A DNA stretch of 64,000 nucleotides from positions 434,001-498,000 of the forward strand of contig NADL03000629.1 of NCBI GenBank assembly GCA_002205965.3. The letters are read 5' to 3'. This document shows, in pieces, positions 36,926 to 46,798 of the stretch; position 1 is the first letter of the stretch, and each line of letters opens with the position of its first letter. Below the pieces are notes generated by a model, which saw only the letters and a list, made by a program, of their open reading frames with translations, was not told where the DNA came from and ran no database searches. The DNA is from Kappaphycus alvarezii (Eukaryota > Rhodophyta > Florideophyceae > Gigartinales > Solieriaceae). Position numbers and translations under genes: made by a program.

Positions 36926-36929
36926 AAAT

Positions 36930-37440
36930 TGTTTCACTTCGCCCGGCACTCAGGCCATGCTGGGCTCGGGGCCGAGTCATCAAGGCCAACCGGATCTTGA
37001 GCATCGCCTATCTTCGCTTCAGAGCCCTAGTTGTGTCCAATTTTGGTTTTTGCCGCTCTGAAGGATTGCTATTCCTCGCCCCCACCGCATGTTGGGTCGA
37101 TCTGGGAAAACGTTTAAGGAAAGTGGTTCTCCTCGATCAGGGTCAGCAATGCTCAGCGAACCTTGCCGCACTCAAACAGTGCTGTCTTTGTCACGGCAAA
37201 CGAGGGGTCGCGGCAGTCGTTGTCCCACTGGAGTTACTCAAGGTTGCTCAATTCGAGAATTCGTCGCTGTTGTCGTCGCTTTTTTTAGGCACCTCGCTCA
37301 CAGCGGGAGTTTTTCAACCCATTGATTTCTCGGCTGTCGAGAATTTGATGTGGGCATTTTCTTCCGTCCATTTTGCTTTAGTAGACGTTGGTTGAGCCCT
37401 TGCCGGGCTGTGTCTGTTTAGCAGCCATTAAATCTCTAAA
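36930..37440 (+). other. GC-rich island with 132-codon frame
   Basis: A sharply GC-richer patch in AT-rich surroundings. The frame 36997-37395 contains CCLCHGKRGVAAVVVP and several hydrophobic stretches; an overlapping frame is also open. No family recognised. The edges carry CCCGGCACTCAGGCC and GCCCTTGCCGGGC, which hint at a weak inverted pair. It may be a mobile repeat of a kind not otherwise present in the window. Confidence 0.25.
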
Positions 37441-37524
37441 TAATGGTCCTAGTCCCTCCCCTGTAACTCTATGTTTTGGAGTATCTTTTTTAGTAAATAT
37501 TTACGGGCCCCCAAGAAAAGTTTT

Positions 37525-38003
37525 TTACTTACTGTACATTTTTGTAAGATAAAAAGGTTTGTCCTCATATGAGGACAGAGTGTGCCTCATACTGTATGAG
37601 GGCAGTGCTATTTGAATAAACACTACCCTTCGATTGTGGAGAGAACCCTGGGCGGAAGCGAAAGTAGCCAGGTGGCAGTATTCGAGTCTGGGCACCGTAC
37701 ACATCGATACCAACTGGGAAAAAGATGATGTTGAGTGTGTGACAGGCATCGCTGTGGTGTGAGTAAAAGGGGGAGAGTTTTTGAGTGTCTTTACTGTTGG
37801 AGGATATGTTTGATATGTTTGGTGACTTCCGCGAGATTGCTAGCATCTCCGCCTGATGCAGCGCACCTGGGAGGCGTGACTGAGCATGAAGATATGCGAC
37901 CGTAGTGTCTAGAGTGATTTCGCGGGAATCGAAGCCGTTGGGGCCGGGATGAAGATGTCGATGTGGAGGGAGGAAAGAGCAATGGAGAAGGAAGATGATA
38001 CAC
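37525..38003 (-). pseudogene. RT-endonuclease C-terminal relic (clade 1)
   Basis: On the minus strand one frame has DACHTLNIIFFPVGIDVYGA, matching YCNRNDILLSPVGIDIYGAL of the element at 39832-41640. Upstream bases in another frame give IFIPAPTASIPAKS, matching the MDIYIPAAYG region. The segment ends with FASAQGSLHNRR. Several frameshifts; 5' part missing. Same clade as its neighbour at 39832, possibly an older insertion. Confidence 0.55.
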
Positions 38004-38103
38004 TTGTACAGGTATTCGGCAGTGGCAGAAATGCCGAGTTTCTGAGGATGAAATATTTACTCTTTACTTATCTTGAGTTTACACCGACTGGCCGACTATT
38101 CAG

Positions 38104-38946
38104 TTAAGAGCTAACTGGATGGACCACATCGGTCACGTGCAGTGGGGCCCGCGATATGATGGCCATAGCCACCGACGACCACAAAGTGCAACTGATACGC
38201 TGGTAGATGCGTGTGCGAATCGTAGCGTCCGAGGTGTGGCATTTCCTGGCTACACGTGGCACAAACTCTTCTATAAATGATGCGGAATCCGGAGAAGGGC
38301 ACCGAGGGAATCGAAAACCAGAGGCTGGAATCGGAAACCTGGGTCGCGGGGCAGAGAGGGGGGACCAGGCGCCTTGACAGCTTGTGCTGGAGGTCCTGGA
38401 GCTTGCGATGGTGCATGAGGATGGCAGCCCCACCGGCGACTTGCGTCGCTTTGGTGATGGAGGTCTGCTTGAACGGTGACGTGATGGCGACGTCACATGC
38501 AATGGGTGGGTCATGTAGCGCAGCTTCCGTGTCACGGGGGGGATGGACGAGGAGAATGTCAGCGGGCCTGTAGTCCGTCCCGGGAGGAGATTCGCAGCTT
38601 CGAATTCGTACTCAAGGCCGGCTGCGCGGAACACGTGCCACGCGAACACATTGCGAACGGAGTTGTGGCGGTGAATGCGCCCAAACTCTGAGACGCAGCG
38701 GTCGGCGGCATGGTCGCCATGGACATCCATGTCTTGCTGGCAGTGGTGGCATTTCAATGGCACCGAGTCTGTGTAGACTGGGAGACCGAGGTGCCTGCGC
38801 AGCATGATGCACCAGTGTGCTGATGACACCTTTGTCGCGGTGGTGGGGTGGGCCCATAGGAACGCCGCCGCACCGGTGTTACGGAAGGCCAAGCCTCGAA
38901 TCCGGCGACGTGTGGACGTGTCGGAGTGGCAGCTAGGATGAGGCAC
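38104..38946 (-). pseudogene. RT-endonuclease C-terminal relic (clade 2)
   Basis: An open frame of 280 codons. Its first half has RRRIRGLAFRNTGAAAFLWA, then CHHCQQDMDVHGDHAADRC and HRHNSVRNVFAWHVFRAAG: a CCHC knuckle followed by the RHN motif typical of the C-terminus of site-specific/restriction-like-endonuclease non-LTR elements. The middle of the conserved domain then continues in another frame (38111-38416, HHRKLQDLQHKLSRRL), and the original frame resumes with DATIRTRIYQRISCTLWSS to the stop. So the long frame is partly accidental. Related copies: 50095-50480 and 51789-53081. RT domain not present. Confidence 0.65.
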
Positions 38947-39267
38947 TCTCTTCCATAGGTCATCCTCCCAAAACTCCTTTGCCCTGGCTTCTTGCTGCGC
39001 CCGATTTAGGTGAGATTGCAGGTTGACGGTACAGTAACGGTGAAAGACACTGCTGAGGACTGAGGCGATGCCTCAGCCCATTTTTGTACTGCGAGATCGT
39101 GTTTCCTTGACAAATCAGCGCAAGGGCAAATAGAGGGCGTGATTCATGTGTGACAATGCTGGGCTTTTTACAGTATTTTACAGTATTTCAATACTCCATC
39201 CGAAAACGCACCGTGAGGAGGTCCCCCTCAGAATCACTTTGAATGCATTTTTGAGCTCAATCAAGTT

Positions 39268-39508
39268 GAAGCAACCGACGTCGCGCGAACGTAGCCGTTA
39301 GAGCGATGGAGACATATGGTAAGGTCCGTACGGTACTTACTCAGAGGCACGCTGCTACGGCCGTAATGTCCAACGCAGCCTTTCTGCTGGGGGCCTTGAG
39401 CCGGCTTTCTAGGGTAATTTTAGACGTATTACTGCGCACCCTGTAGGATATTTCGGGCCACAACCGACCATATTTTTCAAATATTAAATCACCCCACATT
39501 TTCCCCCT
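39268..39508 (+). pseudogene. Tail-family C-terminal fragment with 3' UTR
   Basis: Reads from the DVAR block through RAMETYGKVRTVLTQRHAAT and AVMSNAAFLLGALSRL, then the shared 3' UTR ending CACCCCACATTTTCCCCC. The reading frame is the cleanest example of the tail in the window but lacks a stop at the usual place (TTTCTAGGG instead of an in-frame stop). 5'-truncated copy. Confidence 0.7.
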
Positions 39509-39831
39509 TCGATAGCTACCATTTAATTTGACAGGGAATCAGCTACCCTTAGCGTATCAGATACCCTTAGGGTAGCTGGAATTGGTCCGTCTCACACAAT
39601 GTGTGGGAAGATTTATGTTATTTCGTATTTTTTCTAAAAGTTTCACAACTTCTTGAGGGCCTTTACAGCAAGTGGTGGGTTCCAGTATGGGATCCGGACC
39701 GCTTTTCGATTTCTTTCCTTAAAACGGAACAGTTTTTCATTTCTTTTCTTAAACGGACCATTACTATGGTGGTAGATCTTTATTTGTCATAAATGTCGCA
39801 CAGAGGCGTGCGGAGGGTATTTATAAATTAA

Positions 39832-41640
39832 CTACGGATGCGGGCGGCGGGTAGAAACTTGTCGCGCCTGCATTATTTGGAGACTAAATGCAAAACGGGT
39901 AACGAAGTCGCGGAGCTCCTGTTGAGGGGAGGAACCGCGACGGGAAGCAGCGAAGGAAGCAAGGCGGCGGAAAAAAGCCTTACCGTCGTCGCCCAAGGCG
40001 CCATAGATATCAATCCCGACGGGGGAGAGGAGGATATCGTTTCGGTTGCAGTAAGTGCCGTAATGACGATGTTTCTCGCGCTCTGCGAGTGTCGCGGCGG
40101 CGCCGGCAGTAACCGTACTTGGCGAAATGTGGCGGCGTGCGGAGGGGTGGGCAACAGTAACGTCGACGGCTATATCGGTACTGTGAAGCCCGTATGCAGC
40201 GGGTATGTAAATATCCATTCGTAGCACGGGGGACTCCGAATGCCCAGATGAGTCGGGAACCTGGTGGAGGAGCGGATGTTCGACGAGGGCGACGATCCCA
40301 ACTTCCTTGCAGTAGCGGGCAAGAACGTTGCGGAGGATGTGGTGACGACGAGTCATTCCGTCTTCGTATTTGCAGGTCAACGCGTGTTGACCACTTGGAT
40401 CTAAGACGGGTGCGATGTCGGCCGAGCGGCGGGAGCAGACCGGACAGCGAGTAGATCCAGGGAATAGCGCGATGCCGAGACGTAGAGCCAGAGCGACTTT
40501 CCAGGCGGAAGAGGACATGTACGTACCGCGGTGGGGGTGAGGAAGCGAAGAGAAAACAGTCGATGCGGAGGATGTGCGCACGGAGAGGAGCCGTGCTCGG
40601 TCGTGGGCTGCCGCGGACGAGAACAAGCTATCGGACTTCGATAGCATGAGTTCAGTTGTGATCGCAGACTGGAGCCTTTCGCCGGGGACCGGCGATGAAC
40701 AACGCTCGAAAAGAGCCGTAGCTGTAAGCGACGAAGACAGCTGCGGGTGGCGGGAGGATAAGAGCGAGATGGCAGACCGAGGGATCTCTTCCAAGTGGCG
40801 GTCCTGGGAAAGGGTAAGCAGGTCGGAGATAAGTCGAAAAGAATCAATTACAGATGCTGCGTATGCAGCCTCGGTAATGTCTGAAGTTTGCAGGAGACCT
40901 AGACCGCCCATTGAGAAGGGGAGAGAGGCTTGGAGCCAGGCTCGCTCTGGACAGGGCAGCTGCAATTGGTGGAACGCTTCCCTCTGCTTCTGATCGAAGC
41001 TAGCGGCGAGAACCGCAGATTGAGTGGAGGGAAGCGTACGCAGCAAGTGCATGACCTTGGAGGCGTTCGCGCAGAAGCGGTGTAAGTGGAAAGCCAATTG
41101 AGCATCATCCAAGTCTCGAAGGGATTGGAAGATGCGGTCAACTTCGTTTTGGCGGCCTGCGAAAAATTGGGAAACAAAAGCGTCCGAGCCAATCGGGGAT
41201 CCCAGCACGATAAAACCAGGGGGGTTGAAAAGGGGCAAGGAAGTGCCAAAGGGGAGTGGGAAGGGGAGAAGCCGTAAACTTGGGTCTTGGCAAGGTTGAG
41301 CTGGAACCCTAGTGGACCTCCTTCAAGCTGGATGAAACGGATGGCAGCAGCGGCTTGGGATCGAGGAAGAACAATGTTACCGTCATCTGCGTACCAAGCG
41401 TTCAGGGCAGGTGAGAACTTCTCCTGTAACGATAGCAAGAGCGGATGGAGAGCCAGGGCAAAGAGCAAGGGACCGAGGGGATCACCTTGCTGAGTGCCCT
41501 CTGAACTACGGACAAGTACGTAGTAACTACGGCCATTACTATAGAGTAGCCATTTATGCTTGATAGGTGGACTGGAGAGTGTAGTGCTGCACTCGGTATG
41601 AGGATCGTAGAATAGTACTACTGTATTGTACATGATTCTG
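39832..41640 (-). pseudogene. Non-LTR RT with CCHC knuckle and endonuclease-like C-terminus
   Basis: Largest non-LTR piece in the window. 40899-41633 holds RT motifs: SSEGTQQGDPLGPLLFALAL (motif B), LNAWYADDGNIVLP (YADD catalytic box intact) and GFQLNLAKTQVYGF (motif D). After a frameshift near 41240 the 468-codon frame 39832-41238 continues: VLGSPIGSDAF (thumb) near residue 12, CPVC at 265-268 with H286 and C289 (CCHC knuckle), TRRHHILRNV at 296-305, RMDIYIPA near 340, DVTVAHPSA near 359, VGIDIYGAL near 407. This order fits the RT plus restriction-like endonuclease group (R2/CRE-like). The N-terminal third, including RT motif A, is missing, so it is a 5'-truncated copy. Apart from one frameshift it is well preserved, hence fairly young. 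Confidence 0.88.
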
Positions 41641-41939
41641 GGAACCCCAATAAAACATATTCTTCTTCTATGATGGTAGGAGACCCCAGCGGACCGGACA
41701 GCACACCGTGTTCATCGGGGCAACAACAACCATCAAAGTGTTCGTCGCTTGCGCTGTAACCTGCAGTGTGCACATTCAACCCACAGTAGTATCTTTTTTT
41801 TGATTCTCTCGACAGCGAGAAACTCGGCAAAACCTGTCCTATTGAGAGCAATTTCCTGTGAGCTCTAGTCGACGGGCAGAGACGCAAGGCAACGCTTTGG
41901 AAGTACTGTATAATGCAATTGTCATAAAATGATCAAGTC

Positions 41940-42125
41940 GCAAACTTGACAAAAAAAGTTGTATGCCAACCTGGCGACCAAATTGCCGCAGCCCTCTGGA
42001 GACCTGGCAAAAATCGTTCTTTGGCCAATGAAATCCCGAGCGATATGGTCAAAGGGATAAGTTTCCCCTTTTATTACAGTACTGTTACTGTAAGACTGCC
42101 CTTTTTCACCTATGGGCGCCAAAGA
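41940..42125. other. Short unassigned GC-richer segment
   Basis: Open on the plus strand but without a recognised motif. Ends at the small TIR element that starts at 42126. Confidence 0.2.
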
Positions 42126-42364
42126 GGGGAAAAGGTTTGGGTGTTTTATTCTTGGAAAGATATATCCGATCTGTCCCATGGTTTTCCAGACAACCATAAT
42201 CGACTCAAAATATACCGACACAGTGCACCAAATGATGCTTATCCGACGCCTGGTGGTAGCTGAAATTTGTGCGTCTTTCAAGGGATCTACTCATGTTTGT
42301 CAAGTCACCCACTTTGCCAAGATCGAATATTTCTTCCAAGAGTATAACGCCCAAACCTTTCGCC
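42126..42364. mobile_element. 239-bp MITE-like TIR element
   Basis: Left end GGGGAAAAGGTTTGGGTGTT continues TTATTCTTGGAAAGATATAT and CCGATC. The right end, read on the other strand, is GGCGAAAGGTTTGGGCGTTA, then TACTCTTGGAAGAAATATTC and GATC. The inverted repeats match at most of about 48 positions. No coding capacity. No convincing target-site duplication. Same terminus as the units at 10791, 26051 and 43149, so it is a short, internally deleted family member. Confidence 0.75.
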
Positions 42365-42500
42365 ACAAATCAAGATCAGGTGCTCCTGTTTGGATTCCCG
42401 GTCCCGCTCTTTGAGTCGATCTATGAAATAGCTCCATGATAAAGGACAAAGTCAACGCTAAACTAAAAATATTTGGCTTGGTTTTTCTTAATCGTGTGGA

Positions 42501-42713
42501 GGGGAACTGTTGGGTGCTTTTCTGCTTGGAGAGACAGTCGGTTTTTCTTTCCCCAAACATGTCCGCGAGGAGGTTTGTCAGACGCACTGCACTGGTAAGA
42601 ACCGTCAAAAGAAGTACACCTTCTAGCTGTAAGCTTTTTCCCATATCACGACATCCCTCAGGGAACTGCTGGCCTTATTTTTTATGGATTAAAAACACCC
42701 CAAGCTTCTCCCC
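42501..42713. mobile_element. 213-bp MITE-like element, diverged
   Basis: Left end GGGGAACTGTTGGGTGCTTT and right end (other strand) GGGGAGAAGCTTGGGGTGTT are weak inverted repeats of the same GGGGAA family. Noncoding inside. Identification depends on the terminal similarity alone. Confidence 0.45.
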
Positions 42714-42974
42714 TTCTAGCTGGCCTCTCGAAACAGGCATGACGTAACGGCTGTCCAAGCACATCTTGGCTCAGATGTTTACGGTATTAATTAATTTAAT
42801 ATACATCAAGTTGATTTCCAGCAGTGGCATTCATTACAGTGGTCTTATAGGTAGCAACACTTTAAAAATATTCAACTTGCCCAAATCACAATTAGCGCGC
42901 CCTTCAACTCGTTTCAGTGTGTAGGGATGCCTCCTCACCCTTCGGAGATACTGGTCAGTTCCTTTACAGTAGCA

Positions 42975-43070
42975 GTACGTAAAGCACCCAAACTTTCTCT
43001 CCGCAGTAACTATGTTCCCAGAAAATCAAAAAGGAATGAAAAATTGGGGTGTTTTACTGACTAGGGATGC
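42975..43070. repeat. Isolated GGGGAA-family termini
   Basis: GTAAAGCACCCAAACTTTC near 42980 is a right-end motif, and AAATTGGGGTGTTTTACTGA near 43041 is a left-end motif in the opposite sense. They face away from each other and may mark the junction of two neighbouring copies. Confidence 0.4.
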
Positions 43071-43148
43071 AGAACGGCTATTTTCCGATAGGGGGGGCAG
43101 GTCGAAAATAAAAAATGGCTTGTGGTACGTTTGGATCATTCCTAAAGA

Positions 43149-43851
43149 GGGGAAGGTTTGGGTGTTTTACTCTTAAAAAATATATTCGATCTATCCTATA
43201 GTCCGGAATCACTTGACTGCTTCGGGGATCATCTCCTGCACTGTGTTCACGGAGGCCACAGAATTCGAAGACATGACCGCCAAGTTCGCTTGCTTGCCCA
43301 GGACATACAGAAAGCTGCTCGTCAACCCGCCACCGAGCCCAGGGATGGCCTTCATCGTACAAAGCCATCCATCAGGGCAATGGGAAGCACTGGAGGCACG
43401 GATTTCTTTGATGTCACCTTTGTCAACCCACTCGCGCCATCCAACAGGAGAGTGCACATCTTCAACCCGCTCAAATCCCTCAACGCGGCAAAGGCTGCAA
43501 AGCATAGAAGATACGAATCTTTTATCGCAACCTCCGCACGGAGCAGACTTATGCCCATCCCTATATCCACCCTCGGGGGCTGGCACCCAGACGCCTACGC
43601 AGTGCTAACCGACGTGGCGCGGAACGTGGCTGTTACGGGCAATGGAGACATACGGGACGGTTCGAGCGGTTTTAACGCAGAGGCATGCGGTAGCAGCAGT
43701 GATGTCTAATGCGTCATGCCTGCTGACAGGCTTCGAGCCAGCCGTTTAGGCACATGACTCACATTACCCATTATCCTGAGCATGTCTAGCATACACCGGG
43801 GGATAGCCGAACCGCACTTTTCAAAAATTAAAGAACCAAATCATTTCCTCC
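43149..43851 (+). mobile_element. 703-bp TIR-bounded unit with endonuclease-like domain
   Basis: Left terminus GGGGAAGGTTTGGGTGTTTT; right terminus (other strand) GGAGGAAATGATTTGGTTCT, inverted and roughly matched. TAAAG lies at 43143-43147 and again at 43852-43856, a possible target-site duplication with one extra base at the left. Between them, spread over two plus-strand frames, is the tail-family domain: FGDHLLHCVHGGHRIRRHDR, LLAQDIQKAARQPATEPRDG, GGTDFFDVTFVNPLAPSNRR, LNAAKAAKHRRYESFIATSA, ISTLGGWHPDAYAVLTDVAR, and after another frameshift the QRHA...NASCLLTGFEPAV end with stop at 43747-43749. The ORF begins exactly at the knuckle, with no RT. Non-autonomous. Confidence 0.7.
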
Positions 43852-43990
43852 TAAAGTTTTACAGACACCCACAATCGCTTCAGAAGGGCATAACGACAGA
43901 ATAATGGGGAAGGAACTACGCTCCCTAAAAGGCCCATGAATACCTTTTCATACCAATCCCTATCTCAACATTCATTACAAGTGATCAGAT
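43852..43990 (+). repeat. B-type internal repeat fragment
   Basis: TTTTACAGACACCCACAATC, GAAGGGCATAACGACAG and CTCCCTAAAAGGCCC occur in the same order as at 9590-9680. No terminus is attached, so it is a truncated copy directly following the 43149 unit. Confidence 0.45.
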
Positions 43991-44082
43991 GCGTGTCGGT
44001 CATGAAACAGACTGCGAAACGTATTGGATACAGGATGAGTTTAATGTAGGGAGAATACGGATGGCCCAGATTCATAGCGTCC

Positions 44083-44868
44083 TCACCACACTCCTAGCCG
44101 TTTATGAAGGCTGGTCCGCGTGCCACATGTCTTGACTCCCGGACAAGTTTTACATTCTGCCCTCTCCAAAATTGCCGCCTCTTTTCTGCGCTCCATCCAC
44201 TTCACCTCCCTATTTGCATACACAAGAGAATAGATTCCTTGGGATCTCTGAAACTGGCAGCTCCTGCGCCTCACATGTCCTTTCGTCCAGCTGAAGTCTA
44301 CTCTGTGCCACTGCTCACAACCAATGTGTACCCTCAAAACCTCCCTTTCCGTAAAATACTTCCCCACAGCAAATAACACTATCGGGCTACTCTCCCGTGA
44401 GATCTTACCTTTACCTATTAAGCTGATCAGGCTTTTCAATCTCGCATCTTCCGTGCCATCCTCAGCTCCTCTGCTCGGTCCATTCCTCTCACCTTGATCG
44501 CCTCCGTGCCTATAACTTATCCTAGAATACCCAACCTCTCTGAAGTACAAGGCGAGCCTCTTCTCAATGCCTCCACCTCCAGGTCCACGACGTTTGTTAT
44601 CCTTTCTGGTCTCGCTCTCTGCTGCATTCATCTCCGTATCAATTGCTCCGAAAAAGTTCCACACAGGGCATTTCTCAGATCTACCCCCTCCCGCCATCCG
44701 TGGACCCGACGCTGCCTCGCCGTCTGGAACATGCCACCCTAAGGCTAAAAACGGCCTCGACAAAGCTTCGCCTCCGCGTCTCCCCCTCATAGTCATAAGT
44801 GGCACCTGCCTCGCACAGTTTCCATTGATTGCGATCTTCCCCTGATATATCCGCCGTTTCCTTCCCAT
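44083..44868 (-). CDS. Hypothetical protein, 261 codons
   Basis: Open from ATG at 44866-44868 to a stop at 44083. I do not recognise the product. It is very basic and glycine-rich in the first half, with a charged middle (LKSLISLIGKGKISRESS), then KYFTEREVLRVHIGCEQW and a C-terminal ECKTCPGVKTCG cysteine cluster. The opposite strand also has two frames of 80-90 codons, and two other minus frames open immediately upstream (44793-45141), which is what GC-richer decayed repeat DNA also looks like. No promoter box was noticed. It could be a real gene, an exon, or an unidentified transposon fragment. Confidence 0.3.
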   Translation of the reverse strand: MGRKRRIYQGKIAINGNCARQVPLMTMRGRRGGEALSRPFLALGWHVPDGEAASGPRMAGGGRSEKCPVWNFFGAIDTEMNAAESETRKDNKRRGPGGGGIEKRLALYFREVGYSRISYRHGGDQGERNGPSRGAEDGTEDARLKSLISLIGKGKISRESSPIVLFAVGKYFTEREVLRVHIGCEQWHRVDFSWTKGHVRRRSCQFQRSQGIYSLVYANREVKWMERRKEAAILERAECKTCPGVKTCGTRTSLHKRLGVW

Positions 44869-45189
44869 AATCTAGTTCCCGCGTGCTTCAACATCTTGCC
44901 TTCTTCAGTTACTGCCCTCAATCGCACCGGCCTCTGGCAAGCACCTGGACTGCCCCCTTGCAAACGCAACGAGTCCTCTGTAGCTCTGATATGATTCCAC
45001 CTGAGCCTCCTGTCTGTACATATGACCTCGCTCGGGTAGATTTCCGTCACATAGGCCAATCTCGTATATCCCACAAAGGACCATCATTCCAGTGAGAGAA
45101 CTTCGAGGCTGAGTACCCGCAGAGCTTACAGGGGCACGCACGGAATCTCACAAACTAGCCTCAGGTCACCCAATCCGACGATCACCGAA

Positions 45190-45790
45190 GCCTTGCGGTT
45201 CTGTCCTCTTTTCTTAAAGTGTGTTCAACGACATTTTCAAGCCACTCGGAGTCCTGACAAGAATTATAATCATTTCTCACATGTACTTGAAAGTTGTCAA
45301 TTGTGTAGGAGTGGCCAAGGAAATATCTCTGTTGTAGATAATCCAATTTTCCATCTCCAAGGAAAAGGGGTTTGTCGACACGTGCTATTCAATTTCTTGA
45401 AAGAGATATAAAATGATGGAGATAGCTTCCCCACGATTACTGGATGCGTATTTTAGTGAAATACACAAGCGCAGCGTACGTCATGGATTCCGAAGCGCAT
45501 TTCCCAAAAGTGCCAAGGGCAAAATCCTTAGCAGGTGCAGTGCCGCCTCACCTAAAAGGCCAGAAAAGGTGCCTGCTGTATTCTGATAAGATGTGGGTAT
45601 AGATAATAGGAATGTCCTTGAGGCCTTTAGTGATGATTTCTAGCAGAAGAGAAAATAGAAAGATCCGCTTTTGCTGATGTGGTTTGCTCTAAATACCAGC
45701 ATATTGGATTCTTCTCCCGCACTGGAAGCCTTCAAAGACCAGCCGCTGTTTCACTACGAGGAAAGCAGTTGCGGGGCTCGTTAACATTCC
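45190..45790. other. Unassigned short frames
   Basis: Two short plus-strand frames, 45193-45411 (72 codons) and about 45413-45586 (57 codons), lie in sequence downstream of the lectin stop. Neither shows a known motif. May include the lectin 3' flank. Confidence 0.15.
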
Positions 45791-45862
45791 ATAAAGGGGT
45801 AAAAGGAGAAACAAATCTATGGTCGGGTAACTAACTTTGATAACATCACGCGATGTGACTGT

Positions 45863-46669
45863 CTAGGAAGTCGCAACCCCCTTGAAACCAATCGGACCTT
45901 CACGCTCGTACGTGCAAGTGCCGTCGAGGTTCTTTCCGTCATTGTCAGATGACACCTTCACAGCAGTGATGTTCTGGTTGTGGCGGTCTCCGATCAACCA
46001 GTCTCCAGCCTTGTTCCAAGGAGCAGAGGAACCGCCCCACTGGTTCTCGACACTGTAATTGTTGCACCGCTCAGCTTGCCACGGAATCCAATCGGTCCCT
46101 CTCCTTGTACTGCATTGTCCCCTCTAGAGTCTTTCCACCATCCGAGGACGAAACATCCATAGCAATCATTGCTTGCCCACTGCGATCCCCGAGCGCCCAA
46201 ATGCCTGCCTTGTTCCACGGTGCCGAGGACCCACCCCACTGGTTCTCTACGTTGTAAGTGTCACCGCCAGACTGAGTACCCTTGAATCCAATTGGACCTT
46301 CTCTCTCATAGGTCATGGTGCCAGTCAATGTCTTTCCGCCATCTGAAGAAGTGATGTTCACGGCAAGCACTCCCTGTCCAGACCTGGAACCGATAACGAA
46401 TTGGCCTCCAGCGTGCCAGGGGGCGGAAGATCCTCCCCACTGGTTCTCTACATCGTAGACGTTTGAATCACCACGGCGTGCCCCCTTAAATCCAATCGGG
46501 CCTTCACCGGAGTAGGTCATTGTACCGTTCAGGTTCGCACCTCCATCGCTCGAGTTAACATCAATAGCCATCACGTTCTGGTTGCCACGACTACCAAGGA
46601 TCCACAAGCCGGCATCGTTCCAGGGGCAGAGGATCCTCCCCATTGGTTCTGAACTGTGTAACGTCCCAT
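45863..46669 (-). CDS. OAA-family high-mannose lectin, four repeats, three frameshifts
   Basis: ATG at 46667-46669, TAG at 45863-45865. Four tandem repeats of about 67 residues each contain NQWGGSSAP near the start and a GPIGFKG/GPIGFRG end. This is the Oscillatoria agardhii agglutinin homologue family, whose beta-barrel domains bind branched core mannosides of high-mannose N-glycans. Reading across three single-base losses (46623-46626 in a G run, about 46106 and about 46062-46065) gives 269 residues, or 268 after Met removal, the length I recall for Eucheuma/Kappaphycus four-repeat lectins. No signal peptide or intron is seen. Outside the three sites the frame is clean and repeats 1 to 4 are well conserved, so the losses may be consensus errors. 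A TATTTAAA box lies about 125 bp upstream. A longer N-terminal extension of the frame (to 46892) has no family similarity and was not used. Confidence 0.93.
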
Positions 46670-46790
46670 GTCTTACTGTTGCGATTGTGGTGAGAGATAG
46701 AAAAGATGATGAGTAATGTAGCGGATCTAATGTCGAGCGAGTAGCACGGTGGGTGGTAACTGGTGGAAGTCGGGTGAGGAGAAGCTGCAG

Positions 46791-46798
46791 TTTAAATA
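46791..46798 (-). promoter_or_regulatory. TATTTAAA box of lectin gene
   Basis: On the minus strand CTCTATTTAAACTGCAGCTT precedes the lectin ATG by about 125 bp and is followed 25-35 bp later by a pyrimidine-rich TCTCCTCACC, a plausible transcription start region. Confidence 0.5.

Noticed and set aside
38277..38573. 98-codon plus frame with tryptophan-rich sequence
   Set aside because: Antisense to the clade 2 relic.
40574..40993. 139-codon plus frame and other plus frames between 39838 and 41493
   Set aside because: They overlap the RT-endonuclease frame on the minus strand, which carries clear motifs; they are shadows.
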